From Hawksworthiomyces lignivorus (taxonomy: Eukaryota > Ascomycota > Sordariomycetes > Ophiostomatales > Ophiostomataceae), in contig NTMA01000143.1 in assembly GCA_002917075.1 (NCBI GenBank), positions 1 through 64,000 on the forward strand: a DNA stretch of 64,000 nucleotides, read 5' to 3'. The translations under genes and the position numbers were made by a program. Shown here piece by piece: positions 12,793 to 26,114 of this stretch (its first letter is position 1; each line of letters opens with the position of its first letter). Under the pieces are notes generated by a model. The model saw only the letters and a program-made list of their open reading frames with translations, searched no databases and had not been told where the DNA came from.

Positions 12793-15700
12793 TTCTTTAG
12801 CTTCTACATCTTCGGATAGTGTTGTCCGACGAGATGGCGGACAATAGTGAATCTTCTGTATTATACGATCCCTACTTGTATGAGTCTATTAGTAGTGAAT
12901 CTTCATAAGTTGCGACGCAATCATCGACGACGTGTATCATCAACGAATTGATTCCAGAAGCAACTCCGTCGTAAATCTATCGACGATTAGCTGAAGTCGT
13001 CGAACAGAATTCTGAAACATTTGTGAGAACTTCAGAGACCATTATAATCATTAAAGAAAACATAAAAGTCCTCAAGAATCCAAATTCTAAGTCTAGACAT
13101 CGAAACGATCGACCCTCATAATATAACAATAAACGATTACAACCTAATAGTTCGTCGACAGAGATCGAAGAATGACTTATGACAATTCGAATTAAATATA
13201 ATACAAAAGATCATAAGAATGTTTCAGATATAAAAAAGATCCTTTAGACTATAAATCGTTTATCGTACGACTTAGATTCGGATTGACGAAAATATATCGA
13301 ACGTTTATAATATTAAGATTCGTTTATTAATAAACTCACTTGACAAGATTTCGAGACTTTTATTCGAAAAGAACACATTATATCAAAACGATAACAAATA
13401 TATCTATAAACAAAAATAATTAATTTAAAATAAAACGATTAATCGTCGATGGAACTTTATATATAATGAGTTCGATTACGACGACAAAATAACAAAGATT
13501 TTAATCTAAAGAGACAACCTATATAAGAATTTTTACAAACATTAGACGAACTATTACAAAAATAATACTTCAATCAATTTGAAACTTTTAAACAACGATA
13601 AAAAAATATTAATTTCTTAAAAATAATAAAAACATACATCACTCGATAATAGTAGTTATAAAACCGATAAAAAAGTCGTAAACGAATGACGAAAGAATAA
13701 ACTTTAGACTTTTCTTCTAAACGACCTCGTACCAACAATCGACGATCATTATAACAAACATCGAACGATAATCGATCTAACGACTTCGAAAAAGAGATTT
13801 ACAATAATCAAAATAATCAAGAACTATCACGAAAGACTCGAACTACTTTTCAGGATAACATCTTTACGTAAACAAGTGTTAAATAACCGACGTTTTCGCG
13901 ACTAAACGACGGATCTCCGACGAATTCTTTAAAGTATTTTAATTGTGGAAAGATAGATTATATTACGAGAAATTGTTTCCAACTCAAAAACAAAATACGT
14001 ATCTAAGAAACCATTGTGATTATTTAAAAAACGTTAGACTCGATCGTTAACGAATTAGACTTCGACAATGAAAAAGTTGTAGAAGAAGACTCGAAAAACG
14101 AGTAAGATTAATCGATAAAGTTCCTTTAAGATTGATTTATTTTTTATGAATTAAGAGATAATTGTCATTCGTTTGTGAAACGGTCGACACCCTTTACACG
14201 ACCAACCCAAAACGTAACGTCAAGAAAAGAAAACTAAAAATAAAGGTATTCTTAGATAATGAAATTATTGTTAATATTATAAACCGACAATTGATAAAAC
14301 AATTAACTCTACGATCAATAAACGACGAGTTTACGTTGTCATTATTTAATATATGAAAAGACTAACGATTACATTATAATGTGTATATCTTGAAATTACG
14401 ATTAAAAGATTATCATAAATATATTCGAAATTTCATTTAATTCTTTATTATAGTCGAACGTAACTTCGAAACTTCGGATATTCTATTTAGTTATAAAGAA
14501 TTAAGACACTTCGGTATCAAAATCGATTTATCTATTTTGAGATGAGAGTTTGGAAATCTCTTGTTTAAAAACGCGTCAATTACACTTCGACGATTATAAG
14601 CAAAAGAGACGACTTATATATATGTCTTCACAAATGTGGACCTAACACATAATAAACTTAATATATCTACAATAAACGATGAGAATGACGATTTACGAAA
14701 AATAATACCCGATTATTTACGAGACTTCGTCGATATATTCAACGTTCGAACGATTACGACCCTATCCGTCTTGAAAAATACGAAACACGTTATTAAGACA
14801 GAACCGGACGTCATAATTCCTTTCGGACTTCTTTATTCTCTATCACCAAATCAATAGAAAGAACTCCGACAATATATAACCGAAAACTTAAAAACGAAAC
14901 GAATACGACCAAACACTAATATTACAAAAACATTAATCCTATTCGTCTCCAAAAAAGACGACACACTTCGATTATGTATCGACTACCAAACGTTAAATAA
15001 GATTACACTCAAAGATCGATATTCATTATCTCTTATCTCAAAATTATTAGACCGTTTTCAACACGTTCGATATTTCTCCAAAATAGACTTACGAGAAATA
15101 TATCATTACATCCGTATACGATCTACCGACTATTGGAAGACTACTTTTCGAACTAAGTATGAGTTGTTCGAATATACGATTATACCTTTTAGTCTTACTA
15201 ATACGTCTACAACTTTTCAAACATATATACATAAGACCTTTGTTGGTCTTATGGATGTTATATACGAAGTATATATAAACGATATCTTAATATTTTCGAA
15301 AACCCACGAGAAACATAAACGACATCTCCGACTAATATTCGAACGACTACGTGTCACGAAACTCTATATGAAGGACTCTAAGTGTATATTCTTTTAGTCC
15401 GAGTTAGAATTCTTGGGTTTTATTATTAATGAAAGGGATATTGGTATGGATCTTGCTCGTGTTAAAACAATAACCGACTAACAATCTCCGAAATGTCTAA
15501 AAGACGTTCAGTCTTTTCTTAGATTCGCAAATTTTTATCGTCGATTCATATCTTATTATTTAAAAATTGTACGTTCTTTAACGAAGTTTATAAAAGAAAA
15601 TGTACTTTTTAAATGAGGAAAGAAACAAGAGAAAGCTTTCCACGTCCTAAAGACTCAGTTTCAATCGACTACCATCCTTCGACATTTTGATTACAATCGA

Positions 15701-18700
15701 CCAACTCGAATCGAGACGAATACGTCTAGAAAGACCATCGTTGTCATTATCTCTCAATTAATTGACTCTTAATGATATCTCATCGTCTACTTTTCGCGAA
15801 AACTACAAAATCGTGAATTACGATAAAACGTTAGACAACAAGAATTATTGACCATTGTCGAAAGCCTAGAACATTAAAAACATTATCTTAAGAAACTCTT
15901 TTACCCTTTCATCATTCTTACGAATCATCAAGTTTTACGAAAAATAATCGTTACTTCGACGAAGAATCTACGTAACCATATAACTAAATAAATGTTTCGA
16001 TTATCTATATTCGACTTTACGATCGAATATCGACCAAAAACCACCAATTCTACGAATAAATTGTTACATCGTCCAAACTATATAATTAACGACATCTCTT
16101 ACGATGACGTATTATCTAATCTTTTAGTTAAACTCCAACTTAACGACTATTTGTCGATTAATCATCAGACGCGAATCGAGACTATTATAATCATATCAAT
16201 CAATATTATTAAAACTATCGTAAAAGATTCTATATCACTACAACCACAACTACAACTCTCTTTATATAAACTTATCCATAAATTATAACAAGAAAATCCG
16301 TAAATACAAAACTATCGACAAACGAATGATCATCGATATACTATCGACGATAAAAGAACGTTATTTTTTAAGAAGAGAATTATCGTATTCACACAAACAA
16401 TACTTCAAACAAAACTTCTTCGAAAACATTATAACGACTCATTGACGGATTATATAAAAACTAATAAGACCATCGAACTCTTAATTCGAAAATTTCATTA
16501 AGAGAATCTATCGATAAATATTCGCGAATATATCGTTACTTATTCGATTTGTTTAAACACGAGAATCCTTTGACATAAACCATATGACAAATTTCAATCG
16601 TTATTTATTTCTAATTAATTATTCCAAGAAATCAATATAGATTTTATTACGAGACTTTTTATTAACATTGTCGTCGATGGTTCGTCGTGTGATTCTGTAT
16701 TAGTATTCGTGAACCACTTCACGAAAATGACCATCTTTGTTCCGACAAAAAAGACTTTGATCGTCGTAGAGTTAATCCGACTATTCTACGAATACGTAGA
16801 AACCAAATTCGACAGTCTCGAAGAAATTATAAACGATCGTGACTCTTTATTAACCAGTCACTTTTGGAACGAGCTCATGACGTTCCGAGACATTATCCTT
16901 CGTATGTCGATCGTATATCATCCTTAGACGGATGGGAGTACCGAACGACTATATTAGACATTGGAAAAATATTTATAATTCTATATTTAAAAAGACCTTC
17001 AACAATGGTCTCGTATTTTACATATCGTTATATTTATGTATAATAATAATCGATATAACATTATTGAAATGTTTTTTTTTTATGTTATATACGTCTACAA
17101 CCTCATCATTATTAAAGACGTAATAAGTTACGATTTTAAGGTTTAAGACGTATAAAAACGACTTACTCAATTCTTCGTCGTTCGACGAACGATGAAACAA
17201 AGTTAGAAAAAGACCACTTAAACACAACAACGATATTACAACTAACACCACGAACCATAAGAATTCAAGACAAACGACATCGTCGTCCTATCGACGAAAC
17301 ATCTATCTCTTAAAGGCTTTAGAAAGATCAATCCCACTTATATTCGTATAAAGATTCGAAAAAAGATCGACGACCAAACATATCACGTTCTTTTACCGAC
17401 AAAATATCATCGTCTCCATAATATGTTCCCAGTTTCAGCCCTAAAACCCTAAATTGACCGTTCAGATGAAACCGACGAGATATTCGTCCCGGAAATCAAC
17501 GACGACGAAGAATGAGAAGTAGAAGACATCGTTGTCCACGTCGAAAAAGGGTCGCAAACCAAATTCCTAATCAAATGAAAGACCTGGCCTACTAAATACA
17601 ACACTTGAGAACCACATATAAATTTGACAAATGCTCAAAACCTATTAACGAATTATGAAAAACATCAACGTCAAGTTCATAAGAAGTGAGATGATTATTA
17701 AAATGTTCGACTATTCACCACCGACCGATGTAAATCTTGTGATATTAATCAACTCTATTTATTCATCACAACCATCGTTTAACGATCGATTACCAATACA
17801 TCGTCAATTACCAAAACGACCCAACGCGTAAAAACAATGTCTTTGGATCTAATTTCTTTATTAATTCCTTCACTTCTTGTTCTATTTGCGACATTCGTTA
17901 TAAACCATAATATCGTTAATCGTTTATCGGTCATCACTCATCGTCACGTGTCCACCGACGACCTTATATAACCACGTTACTCTATTAAGACACGTTAAAT
18001 AAACCAATCACTCCAACTCTAACTTTACTACTTTTCGTCACACCTTTTCCGACCACTTGTCGCTTAAGTGTCGACATCTCACTCTCTAACTACCGAGGTC
18101 CTTGACGTATTATATAATGACCCACTTTTGTCTTGAATAAACACTACGAGAAAACGATAGACTTTTCGACGTTTTGGAACTCCTTGTTCATTCGGTTAAT
18201 GGTCTTCACCCGTTTGGTCTATGGTATGAGTTTATTTGAACGAGCTTGTACAATGAGGTCCTCGTATTAGGACTTAAATACAACCATTTCGGACATATGA
18301 TTCTAAAATTACGACAAATTAGTAATCCGTTGTCGAACACGAGTTCTCACCCCTCAATGTATTTATCATGACGTAAAGAGTTCGTTTTATTCGACTCCAA
18401 ACGATTAAAGGATGTTCAACAATCATCGACCCATTCGTTAAGAGATCGATAACCTTACTCTTAATTTTTTGGACACTTCTCAAACTAAATAGTTGATGGA
18501 CTTTCATAAGGACTAATGTTTTGATCGAATTGGTAATTGATAATAAGGTGACCAACTATTTATTAATCGATTGTTTGGCGTTCGTTTGACGAACGTTATC
18601 TTCGATAATATATTTTATTAGATAAAGACACACATTGTGTAAAACTTGATACATTTGTCAAATTTTAATTGTTTTAGTTATATCGTGAATAATGAAGTTA

Positions 18701-20127
18701 TTATTCGAATAGTCATCGAACGTTATTCAAACGTTTATAACAAACGTCCAAATATATTAAATAAGACCTTTTATATCATCGAGAATTTATTATCTAAATT
18801 AATACTTCGTTTATCAATCGGAAATTGTTCGATACCACTTATAAGAACACAGAACTTATTGTTTTGTCGACAACCGATATAAGATGTACCGTTTTCTTGA
18901 ACTGTAATATACGAAGCCACATTGTAAAGATCGTTGTGTGTCGTTTCAATACAACGGAAACAGGACGTTTAGTCATCGATTAGTCTTAAATCATTTTAAT
19001 TTATTTTAAAATCAATTTAAAATTTACTCCATCATTTTCCAACGATTCGACCCAACCAACAATTTACAAAAAAAGATAATTTGTCAATACGACAACACAC
19101 GTCGTCACTTCATTATTAGTCATGATCTATCATCGTTTGTTAATCGGTTAGTGGTCTGAAATAGTCGTGTAAGAAAATATATAACCAAAAGAGACTCAAA
19201 GATCTACGTTTGTGAAAAGAGAGTTATTACTTATCGATCTTGTTATTAGAAGATTAAACTATTTGACGTCTTTCTACGATGATATTTATATTTAACGAAA
19301 AGATTTTCTAAAAGAAATCTCAAATTTCTTTACAAAATCAGATTCACAATTCTCATCGTCTCTACTATATTATTCCGACAAGTCTCCAACCATCATTCGA
19401 CTATATCAACAACAAAATTCTGAAAACAACAAAGAAAATCGACAAACAAAACGATACTTAATTGATCATTAATCAATCAATTAACAAATTACGAATTATA
19501 TACGACAATAACAAGAACACCTCTTTATTAATTCTTTCAAAATTCATCATGAAAGACTCTTTGTATTAAAAATACGAAATTAGATTATTTTCAAAAAACA
19601 TATTATATAAGTTATCGGAACCTTTACGATCTTTAGTCAAATAAATACATCTTATGTTTTATTATTTCACTTTTGTACGTTTTACAAAGATATTTTATTT
19701 TTATTATATCGAACTTTAATGTATTTATTCAAAATTATTTATTTATAAGTTTAAAATACTTATAGATTAATCTATGATCGATATCCGACCAATTTCAGAT
19801 TGAAAACCAAAATATTATATCATTACATCACAACTACATCCTTTATACATTTACTCAAAGACAAAGACAAAAAAACTTTTTATATCTCTTTAAGTAATAA
19901 CCGACCATTTCTATGTCAATTACAAAAGAAAAAAAACACAATATTTTAATAAACCTTTTTATATTCACTTAAAGGTTTTACTCAAATATATCAAATTATT
20001 ACATGATCTTAAACATTCACTTAATAGTCTTGAGAAAAACAAATCGCGACCAATAAACACACAATATCACATACACAAAGACTCAACCTCAATCGTTAGA
20101 ACACCGATTTAAGAAGGGGGAGGATAG
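12793..20127 (+). mobile_element. Gypsy-type LTR retrotransposon with chromodomain (chromovirus), inactivated
   Basis: Plus-strand gag-pol remnant. Zinc knuckle at about 13934-13978 (NCGK...NC, with first Cys and His changed to Tyr). Protease-like segment near 14240-14320 (FLDNEIIVNII). Reverse transcriptase about 14870-15500, with LRLCIDYQTLNK, the SLTNTSTTFQ motif and YINDIL where the catalytic YxDD is expected. RNase H region about 15600-16000. Integrase about 16440-16960, with the FTKMTIFVPT and NDRDSLLTSHFW segments, then HP-stop-TDG in place of HPQTDG. Chromodomain about 17512-17660. Many stops are TAG or TGA at Gln or Trp positions. The 2.4 kb between chromodomain and 3' LTR has no recognised domain. 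LTRs flank both sides and the whole element sits inside a Copia element. Confidence 0.85.
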
Positions 20128-20426
20128 TGTAAAAAAAACACACACGCATCAAGCCTTCCGGTCGTCTACTGCTTTGGAACGTTGCCCCTCACGATCAGCA
20201 CTCGGATCGACAACGAATCTCACTACTTTACATCATAGATGATTTCATATTATGGAAACTTGATTTCAGAAGTCTTATACTTTGTATATAAAAGATTCTA
20301 AAATGGATAGGTAATTGATCGGAAAGGGATCGGTAAGCTGAAGTCTTTGATCCCAACCCCCCTAAAGAATTGACTATTATTCCTCAATCTTGTCACGTAT
20401 CGTGAGCCACAGGCTATTCCTTTACA
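20128..20426 (+). repeat. 3' LTR of Gypsy chromovirus
   Basis: Starts TGTAAAAAAAACACACACGC just after a purine tract (AAGAAGGGGGAGGA at 20111-20124) that serves well as polypurine tract, and ends TTTACA. It is the less mutated of the two LTRs at its first bases. The flanking five bases (GACAA before the 5' LTR, TTCAA after the 3' LTR) do not form a clean target duplication, possibly because of later mutation. Confidence 0.9.
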
Positions 20427-21900
20427 TTCAAATTCATTATCGATGATTTATTTTTGTTGTTTATAAGGTTTAACGTTACGGTATTTATTTTGGAGGTCTT
20501 AGTCGGTCCGTCGTTTGTGTAAATCGTAACGTTTATTGGTACGATGGATTTTGAATTAAATCACTTTTCATTATTTACGATATATTCGTCACTTCTTATA
20601 TCAAATAGTCAATGGTTATAATACAACGTATGGTAATTTGTTAAAGTTTGTGGAGATTATACGATTACGGTTACATCGTTGGTAAAGATCGTAGTATTAT
20701 TTTGATCTTTGGTGAAAAGAGGGTAAAAGGTTGTCGGTTGATTATTCAGTGAGGTATGAATTATAAAACTCGTTGTAATATTGTTAATAGTATTAAAAGT
20801 ATCGTTTGAGGTTTGATTTATTTTTTCGGAGTTATTTAGACGTTTGTCTAAATACTTTACTCAATAGTTTATTTTTTTATGTCTTAATTTATTGTAATGT
20901 TTGTACTTGGTTGTTTTGTCGTCAATGTTGTTTTTGTCTTTTTGTTTAGAGTAATCTTTTTTGTTTTTGTTTGATTTGGTTTTGTAATCATCGTAATTTT
21001 TACGTTTTTTTCTATAATATAAAAGGACGAAGTTTTTTATTTTTTTTATAAATTGGGTCATTTTTAAGTTTTGTCCATTTTTGTCTTTATTTGATGAGAA
21101 GATTAAAAACAACGTCTGTACGTTTACTACGTACCACTTATATGAAATATGTAACTTTATGTCGATATTGTAATTCTCTATAAGTTTTTTTGTATTTTTA
21201 TATGACTTTATTTATTTAGTCTAATTATAAAGGTTTCGACTTTTTCGTCTTTTTTTATATAAAATAGTGAAATTCTTCGGTAACGTCAATGGTTTAATCT
21301 TTTCGATCTAGTTTATAAAGTTTTTCGAGATAAATATAAATTTCTTCTGGTTTTTTTAAATTGTTTAAGGATCTTAAGATAGAGACGTTAATTTTGTTCA
21401 TTATTGTAAACTTAAACGTAATCCGTGTAATAGGTCCGTATAAGTTTATAGATTTAATTATTGTTTTTTTCTCAAATAAAAATACAATATTTTATATTTA
21501 TTGTAATTATTATATTTATTTAAATGAGTCGTTTAATATAACTTTTAACCCCTTTGAGAAGTCTTTAATCATATTCAACAATTCTTTCGACGTCTTCTAA
21601 AGTTCAAAGACGACTAATCCTTAACGAAAGTTATTAACAAAAAACACAGACGTTTGTTCGTTTCTTTAATCCGTCTCAACGTTATTTATGTTGTCCGCCG
21701 AGTCTGGTAACGACTACAACACCACTTCTGTCAACTCAATGGACTAGTCTCCGGCTCCAGAGATTACTACAGACGCGGCTACCGTTCCTTTTGCCTTCTG
21801 TTTCCCCTTTTTTCTCCGTATAGTAAAGTCCCCGGCGGGTAACAGCAGATTTGGGTCTTCGGCTGTCTCCTTACGGGTCGTTGGTGTCATAAAAATGGCA
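20427..21900 (-). mobile_element. Copia retrotransposon: gag part, broken
   Basis: Minus strand. The frame at 20861-21112 is lysine-rich and ends in a zinc-knuckle relic (KYKHYNKLRHKKINY) in which Cys positions have become Tyr or similar, as G-to-A change would do. Further gag and the untranslated leader lie up to about 21900; the stretch 21660-21900 keeps normal GC. Orientation and order (LTR at high coordinates, gag, then integrase at 12493-11590) show that this and the integrase segment are halves of one element split by the Gypsy insertion. Confidence 0.65.
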
Positions 21901-21929
21901 AAAATAACAGAAAAAAGCGGGAAAAAACT

Positions 21930-22186
21930 GTCAGCTGTAGCGACGGGCTAGATGAGTTGAACGAGGCTATTTTGGAGAGTCCCGGAGCGTTGTCCGGGCT
22001 CATAACCTGTTAAATGGTAATGAGGCAGTGGGTAGGCATAAAGTGTATTAGTTGGTTGATTGGCCAAAATCTCTGCAGAGCAGAGATTTGTGATATGGTG
22101 GAGGGTTTTGGCCCTCCACCAATCACAGGCCAGTATTCTGTTTGCTATTCTACAGGGCCAGGAGACCACGTGACCATCTCCTGACA
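21930..22186 (-). repeat. 5' LTR of the Copia element (start at 22186)
   Basis: On the minus strand it begins TGTCAGGAGATGG at 22186. About 147 bases (22040-22186) match a second copy at 25975-26114. It contains a perfect palindromic hairpin, GGTGGAGGG...CCCTCCACC, at about 22098-22122, and a second small palindrome (CTCTGCAGAGCAGAGA) just beside it. The inner end is uncertain, near 21930 or further in. A 79-codon open frame inside it is not a gene. Confidence 0.6.
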
Positions 22187-25090
22187 AGACGATATCAAAA
22201 AGAGACGTAGAACGAGAGATAGCTTAGAGATAAAACAACAATCAACAAGCCCTTTTCACCTCTCTTGCGACGCCCCTAAGCTGACAATTGCCCACGGTTG
22301 TCAGAAAGCGCCCTGAAGGTGCAAAGCGATCCCGCAATCTGACAAGCTCCTCACTGTGCTTACGCTCCCGTCCAGAGTGCGGTACGGTGGTCAGAGGCTA
22401 GCATTTTTGCATCCATGGAGTCGTCGACTGTGCAGCCGGCTCCCGTTTCAATATATCGTTTAAAGTAGTATTGGTTTTATTAAAGTAAATAAATTTATAT
22501 TTCTTTAAAATAAGTTTAATTTTTTTTATTTTAATTTTCTTTAAAAATGGTAGTAATATTAATATTAATTAATATTTATAGTTAAAAGGTTAATATCGTT
22601 TAAAAAGTTCACGGTAATATTATTTTAAATATAATAAAATCGTAAAAAAAAAAATAAATAAAAGAAAAGAAAATAATAAACTTTAAAAAACTTTTATTTT
22701 AACTAATTAAATTGATGTAGTTTTATCGTTAAAGATTAAGTTCATACTATAATTAAAAAACAATAGATTTATTAAATTAATTGATTAAATTAAATTAAAA
22801 AAAATTAATATATATATATATATTAACGGTAATTAATATTATTAATACTTTTTAAATATTAAGTTATAACAAAACATATCATATTATTAATTTTTTAAAT
22901 TCGATACATATTATTGGTAATTAAATAAGTGATAAGTTCGATGAATTATTATTATCGATTATTTATTTAGTTTTTCGGAAAAATACAATTATTTTTAATA
23001 ATATCGATAAAACAATAGATTATTATTCTCTTAATAATTTTGTTACTAATATCTAATAAATTATCGGTTTTTAAATCTTAGTTTTTTGACAATTATATAA
23101 TAATTTACTCAGTTTCGAGATAATAATATAAAAGTATTTAAAATATAATAATTAATAATTTAATTTAAAATTATTATTTATTAATCAAATTAAAATAATA
23201 AATCACTATAGATTATATATTTATAAAAATATATAATAATTTTAATTTTATTGATTTATAAGATATAATATTATAAATACTGAAAACGATTTCGTTAATA
23301 ATAATAAAGACTAAATTATAAAGAATAAAAATATAAATTATTAATTAAATTATTAATTAAATTATTTTTTATATGAAAATCTATAAAATGTTTATTAAAA
23401 TATTATAATAGTAAAAGTTTAAATAATACTGAAAAATATTATTATAAAATCGAGTTCATATTTAGATTTATTAAAGTTTTTTTAAATTACATTAACGTTT
23501 TATATCAATTTATCGAAAAACGTATCGTTAAATTTTTTTGATCTTTTTATATAACCTGAGAGTTATATCGAAACGGTCTTCGTTTCGGAACCGTTTTTCG
23601 TTTAATGAAAATTTTAAATAATTAATTCGATATAGTAGTTTTAGTCGTAATAGTAATAAATAAAAATTGATTTTTTAATTAAAATAAAAACGGAAGTTAT
23701 ATTATTTAATTTAATAATAATTTAAATTTAATATTTAAACTTTATTATCATAATAATTATTAAAAATCATATAATAAGTTAATAATTAAATTATATTATT
23801 ATTATTATATTTATATAAGTTTAATTAAAACTTCGAGTCGGAATCGATAAACTTTACTTAATCTCGAAATTTATATTTTTAATTAATTTAACTTCAATTA
23901 TATCGTTTAAAGTTATATATTTATATTTAAAACTTTATATTTAGTCGATTACAAATAATCAATTTATTAAGAATTTTTAATTAATAAAGTTTTAAAATTT
24001 TATTTTATATAAAATTAAAAAATTAAATTTTAATAAGTCGTAAGATTTGTAAGACTTTATATAATTAAATTTTTTATTAGATCAATTTCATTATAAATAA
24101 TAAAGATTTATTTTTGAATAAAAAAACATAATTATATTATAAAAGTTATGAAATAAAAAGAAATAATTAATAAAATGATTTAAACCTTATTGTAATATAA
24201 TTTTAACCCATAAAAATTATAAATATAAAGTTCTATGATTTATAAATAATAATATAAATAATATTGATATAAATAATAAATTCTTATATAATAACCGAGA
24301 GGTTTTATTAATATAAATAATGAAAATCGTTAATGTCGTTAAAATAGTTAAATTAAAAGAATTGGTAAATTTTTATATAATATTAATATTAACGTTAATT
24401 TAAATTTTTTAATAAAGTATTTTTCGATATAATTAAAATATTATTATGTTTTTTAAAAATTATTATAATAAATCACATTACAACTTTAATTATAATAATT
24501 AATAACAGATTTATTTATAAAAATCTAGTAACAATTGTTTTAATAATTATAATAATAAAGTTAAAAAAAATTATTCTTATATAATTATTAATAACAATAT
24601 GAAAAATTAAATTTTTTTTAAAAAAGTTAATAATAAATATAATTGATAACTAAAAGCCTAAATGTAATATTAGATTATAGATATAAAATAACTCATTTTA
24701 AACAAACTAAATTATTATATTACTATTCGACTATTTATTTTAATATTATAGTTTATTTTAAAGGTAAATATAAAATGTGTTAATTATTTTATTTTATTTT
24801 TATTAAATATATAGTTTTTTATTAAATATTATTTTTAGTTTTAAAAATTCAATAAATAATATAAATGTTAAATTAAATATATCTTTGAACGAATTAAATA
24901 AGGATTATGTAACTACGTAATATGTCAGAAAAATTCAAGGTCTAAATTAAATTTATATATAATTAAGTCAAATGTAAAAGACAAAGTTATTATGTATTTA
25001 TTTAAAAAAGAAAATCAAAATATAAGTTATTATTTATTATTTATTAATCATTATTAATTTAATTTTTTAGTCTCAACTTTTAAAATACTA
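22187..25090. other. AT-rich repeat DNA, no readable gene
   Basis: A short GC-normal stretch (22187-22440) precedes about 2.6 kb of very AT-rich DNA in which most C bases are followed by G (for example around 23500-23620). No protein domain can be read. It is probably eroded transposon sequence. Confidence 0.5.
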
Positions 25091-25196
25091 AATACTTTAT
25101 AGTATTTCATCTTATTTTAAGTTCAATAACTGAATATTATTTAAATATTCCTTCTACTTCTGTTGTTATAGAGCGAATTTTTTAATTAATAATAAC
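25090..25196 (+). pseudogene. hAT transposase C-terminal remnant
   Basis: The frame reads ILSSITEYYLNIPSTSVVIERIF, the hAT dimerisation motif, better preserved than the copy at 6828-6900. It is truncated by the element starting CAGGGTTGG at 25197. Upstream sequence (24700-25080) is presumably the rest of the transposase but is too mutated to read. Confidence 0.6.
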
Positions 25197-25757
25197 CAGG
25201 GTTGGCAAATTAATTTCTTAATTTTAGTATATACTAAATTAATTTTAATCCGACTCGAAATTAAAATTATTTTTTAGTTTTAATTTTAGAATGAACAACC
25301 AAAAAATTAATTAATTTTAATGTACTAAAATTAATCTTTTAGATAATAAAGTAGTGGAATTTTAGTAATTAAAAATTATTTGAAATAAAAGAAATATATA
25401 TTTAATTAATAACACAATAATAAAATCTAGAAATAGACTTTTACTGGATGCAGTAGAACAATTGATATTATTACAAAACTAGAGTGTAAAGAATTTAAAT
25501 GAATTACAAATAGAGTTAATTAATAATACTGAAAGTGATGAAGAGGGTGAATTAGGTTTTTTATAATTATTTTATTGGTTTTATTAATTTATTAAATTAA
25601 ATAATGATATATATTATTATAATTATATTACTTGATATAAAAATAATATTTAATAATTATTTTTATATTTATTGGATGTTGATATAATTAAAATATTCAT
25701 TGAATATACTCAATAAATATTAATATGACTTAATATATTTATTAATTTCCAACACTG
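25197..25757. mobile_element. Small hAT-type terminal-repeat element
   Basis: Starts CAGGGTTGGCAAATTAAT and ends ATTAATTTCCAACACTG (complement CAGTGTTGGAAATTAAT), typical hAT terminal inverted repeats. It is about 560 bases long, AT-rich, and has no transposase. The flanking sequence extends the inverted match (TAACC / GGTTA), so the exact ends and the 8-base target duplication are unclear. Confidence 0.5.
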
Positions 25758-25974
25758 GTTAAGGTAAAGGTCTAGCGGGGCACTCCGGCCTCTATATATG
25801 AGGCGTTCCAGAATAATCTGGCACGCCTCTAGGACGGCACAGAGGAGAGGGAGGTATATTGTTCATAGTTGTTTGGCATGGCCTCTAGTGTGGGGAGTGG
25901 TAGACTGAAGCACTGTAAACGCATCAAGATTGTGAAATAGTAAAGAGGTAGCCATGGTAGCGTAGAGGCATCAA

Positions 25975-26114
25975 TTGTGGTGTTTAACTATTAGTCTAAA
26001 TCTCAGCTGCTCAGAGATCTCTGTCATGGTGGAGGGTTAATCCCTCCACTAATCACAGACTAGTATTCTGTTTGCTATTTGCCAGCTAGGAGACGACGTG
26101 ATTACCTCCTGACA
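25975..26114 (-). repeat. Second copy of the Copia LTR (probably solo)
   Basis: On the minus strand it begins TGTCAGGAGGTAATCACG at 26114 and follows the LTR at 22186 over about 140 bases, including the GGTGGAGGG...CCCTCC hairpin and the 'AGAATACT' stretch. The two differ by far more than the Gypsy LTRs, so they are family members rather than a pair from one insertion. The inner end may lie as far as about 25870. Confidence 0.5.

Noticed and set aside
21948..22187. 79-codon minus-strand frame
   Set aside because: It lies within the Copia LTR and has no coding character.
1..25757. Mitochondrial DNA insertion as explanation of the high AT content
   Set aside because: Recognisable hAT, Gypsy and Copia proteins and LTRs explain the block, and no mitochondrial gene is seen.
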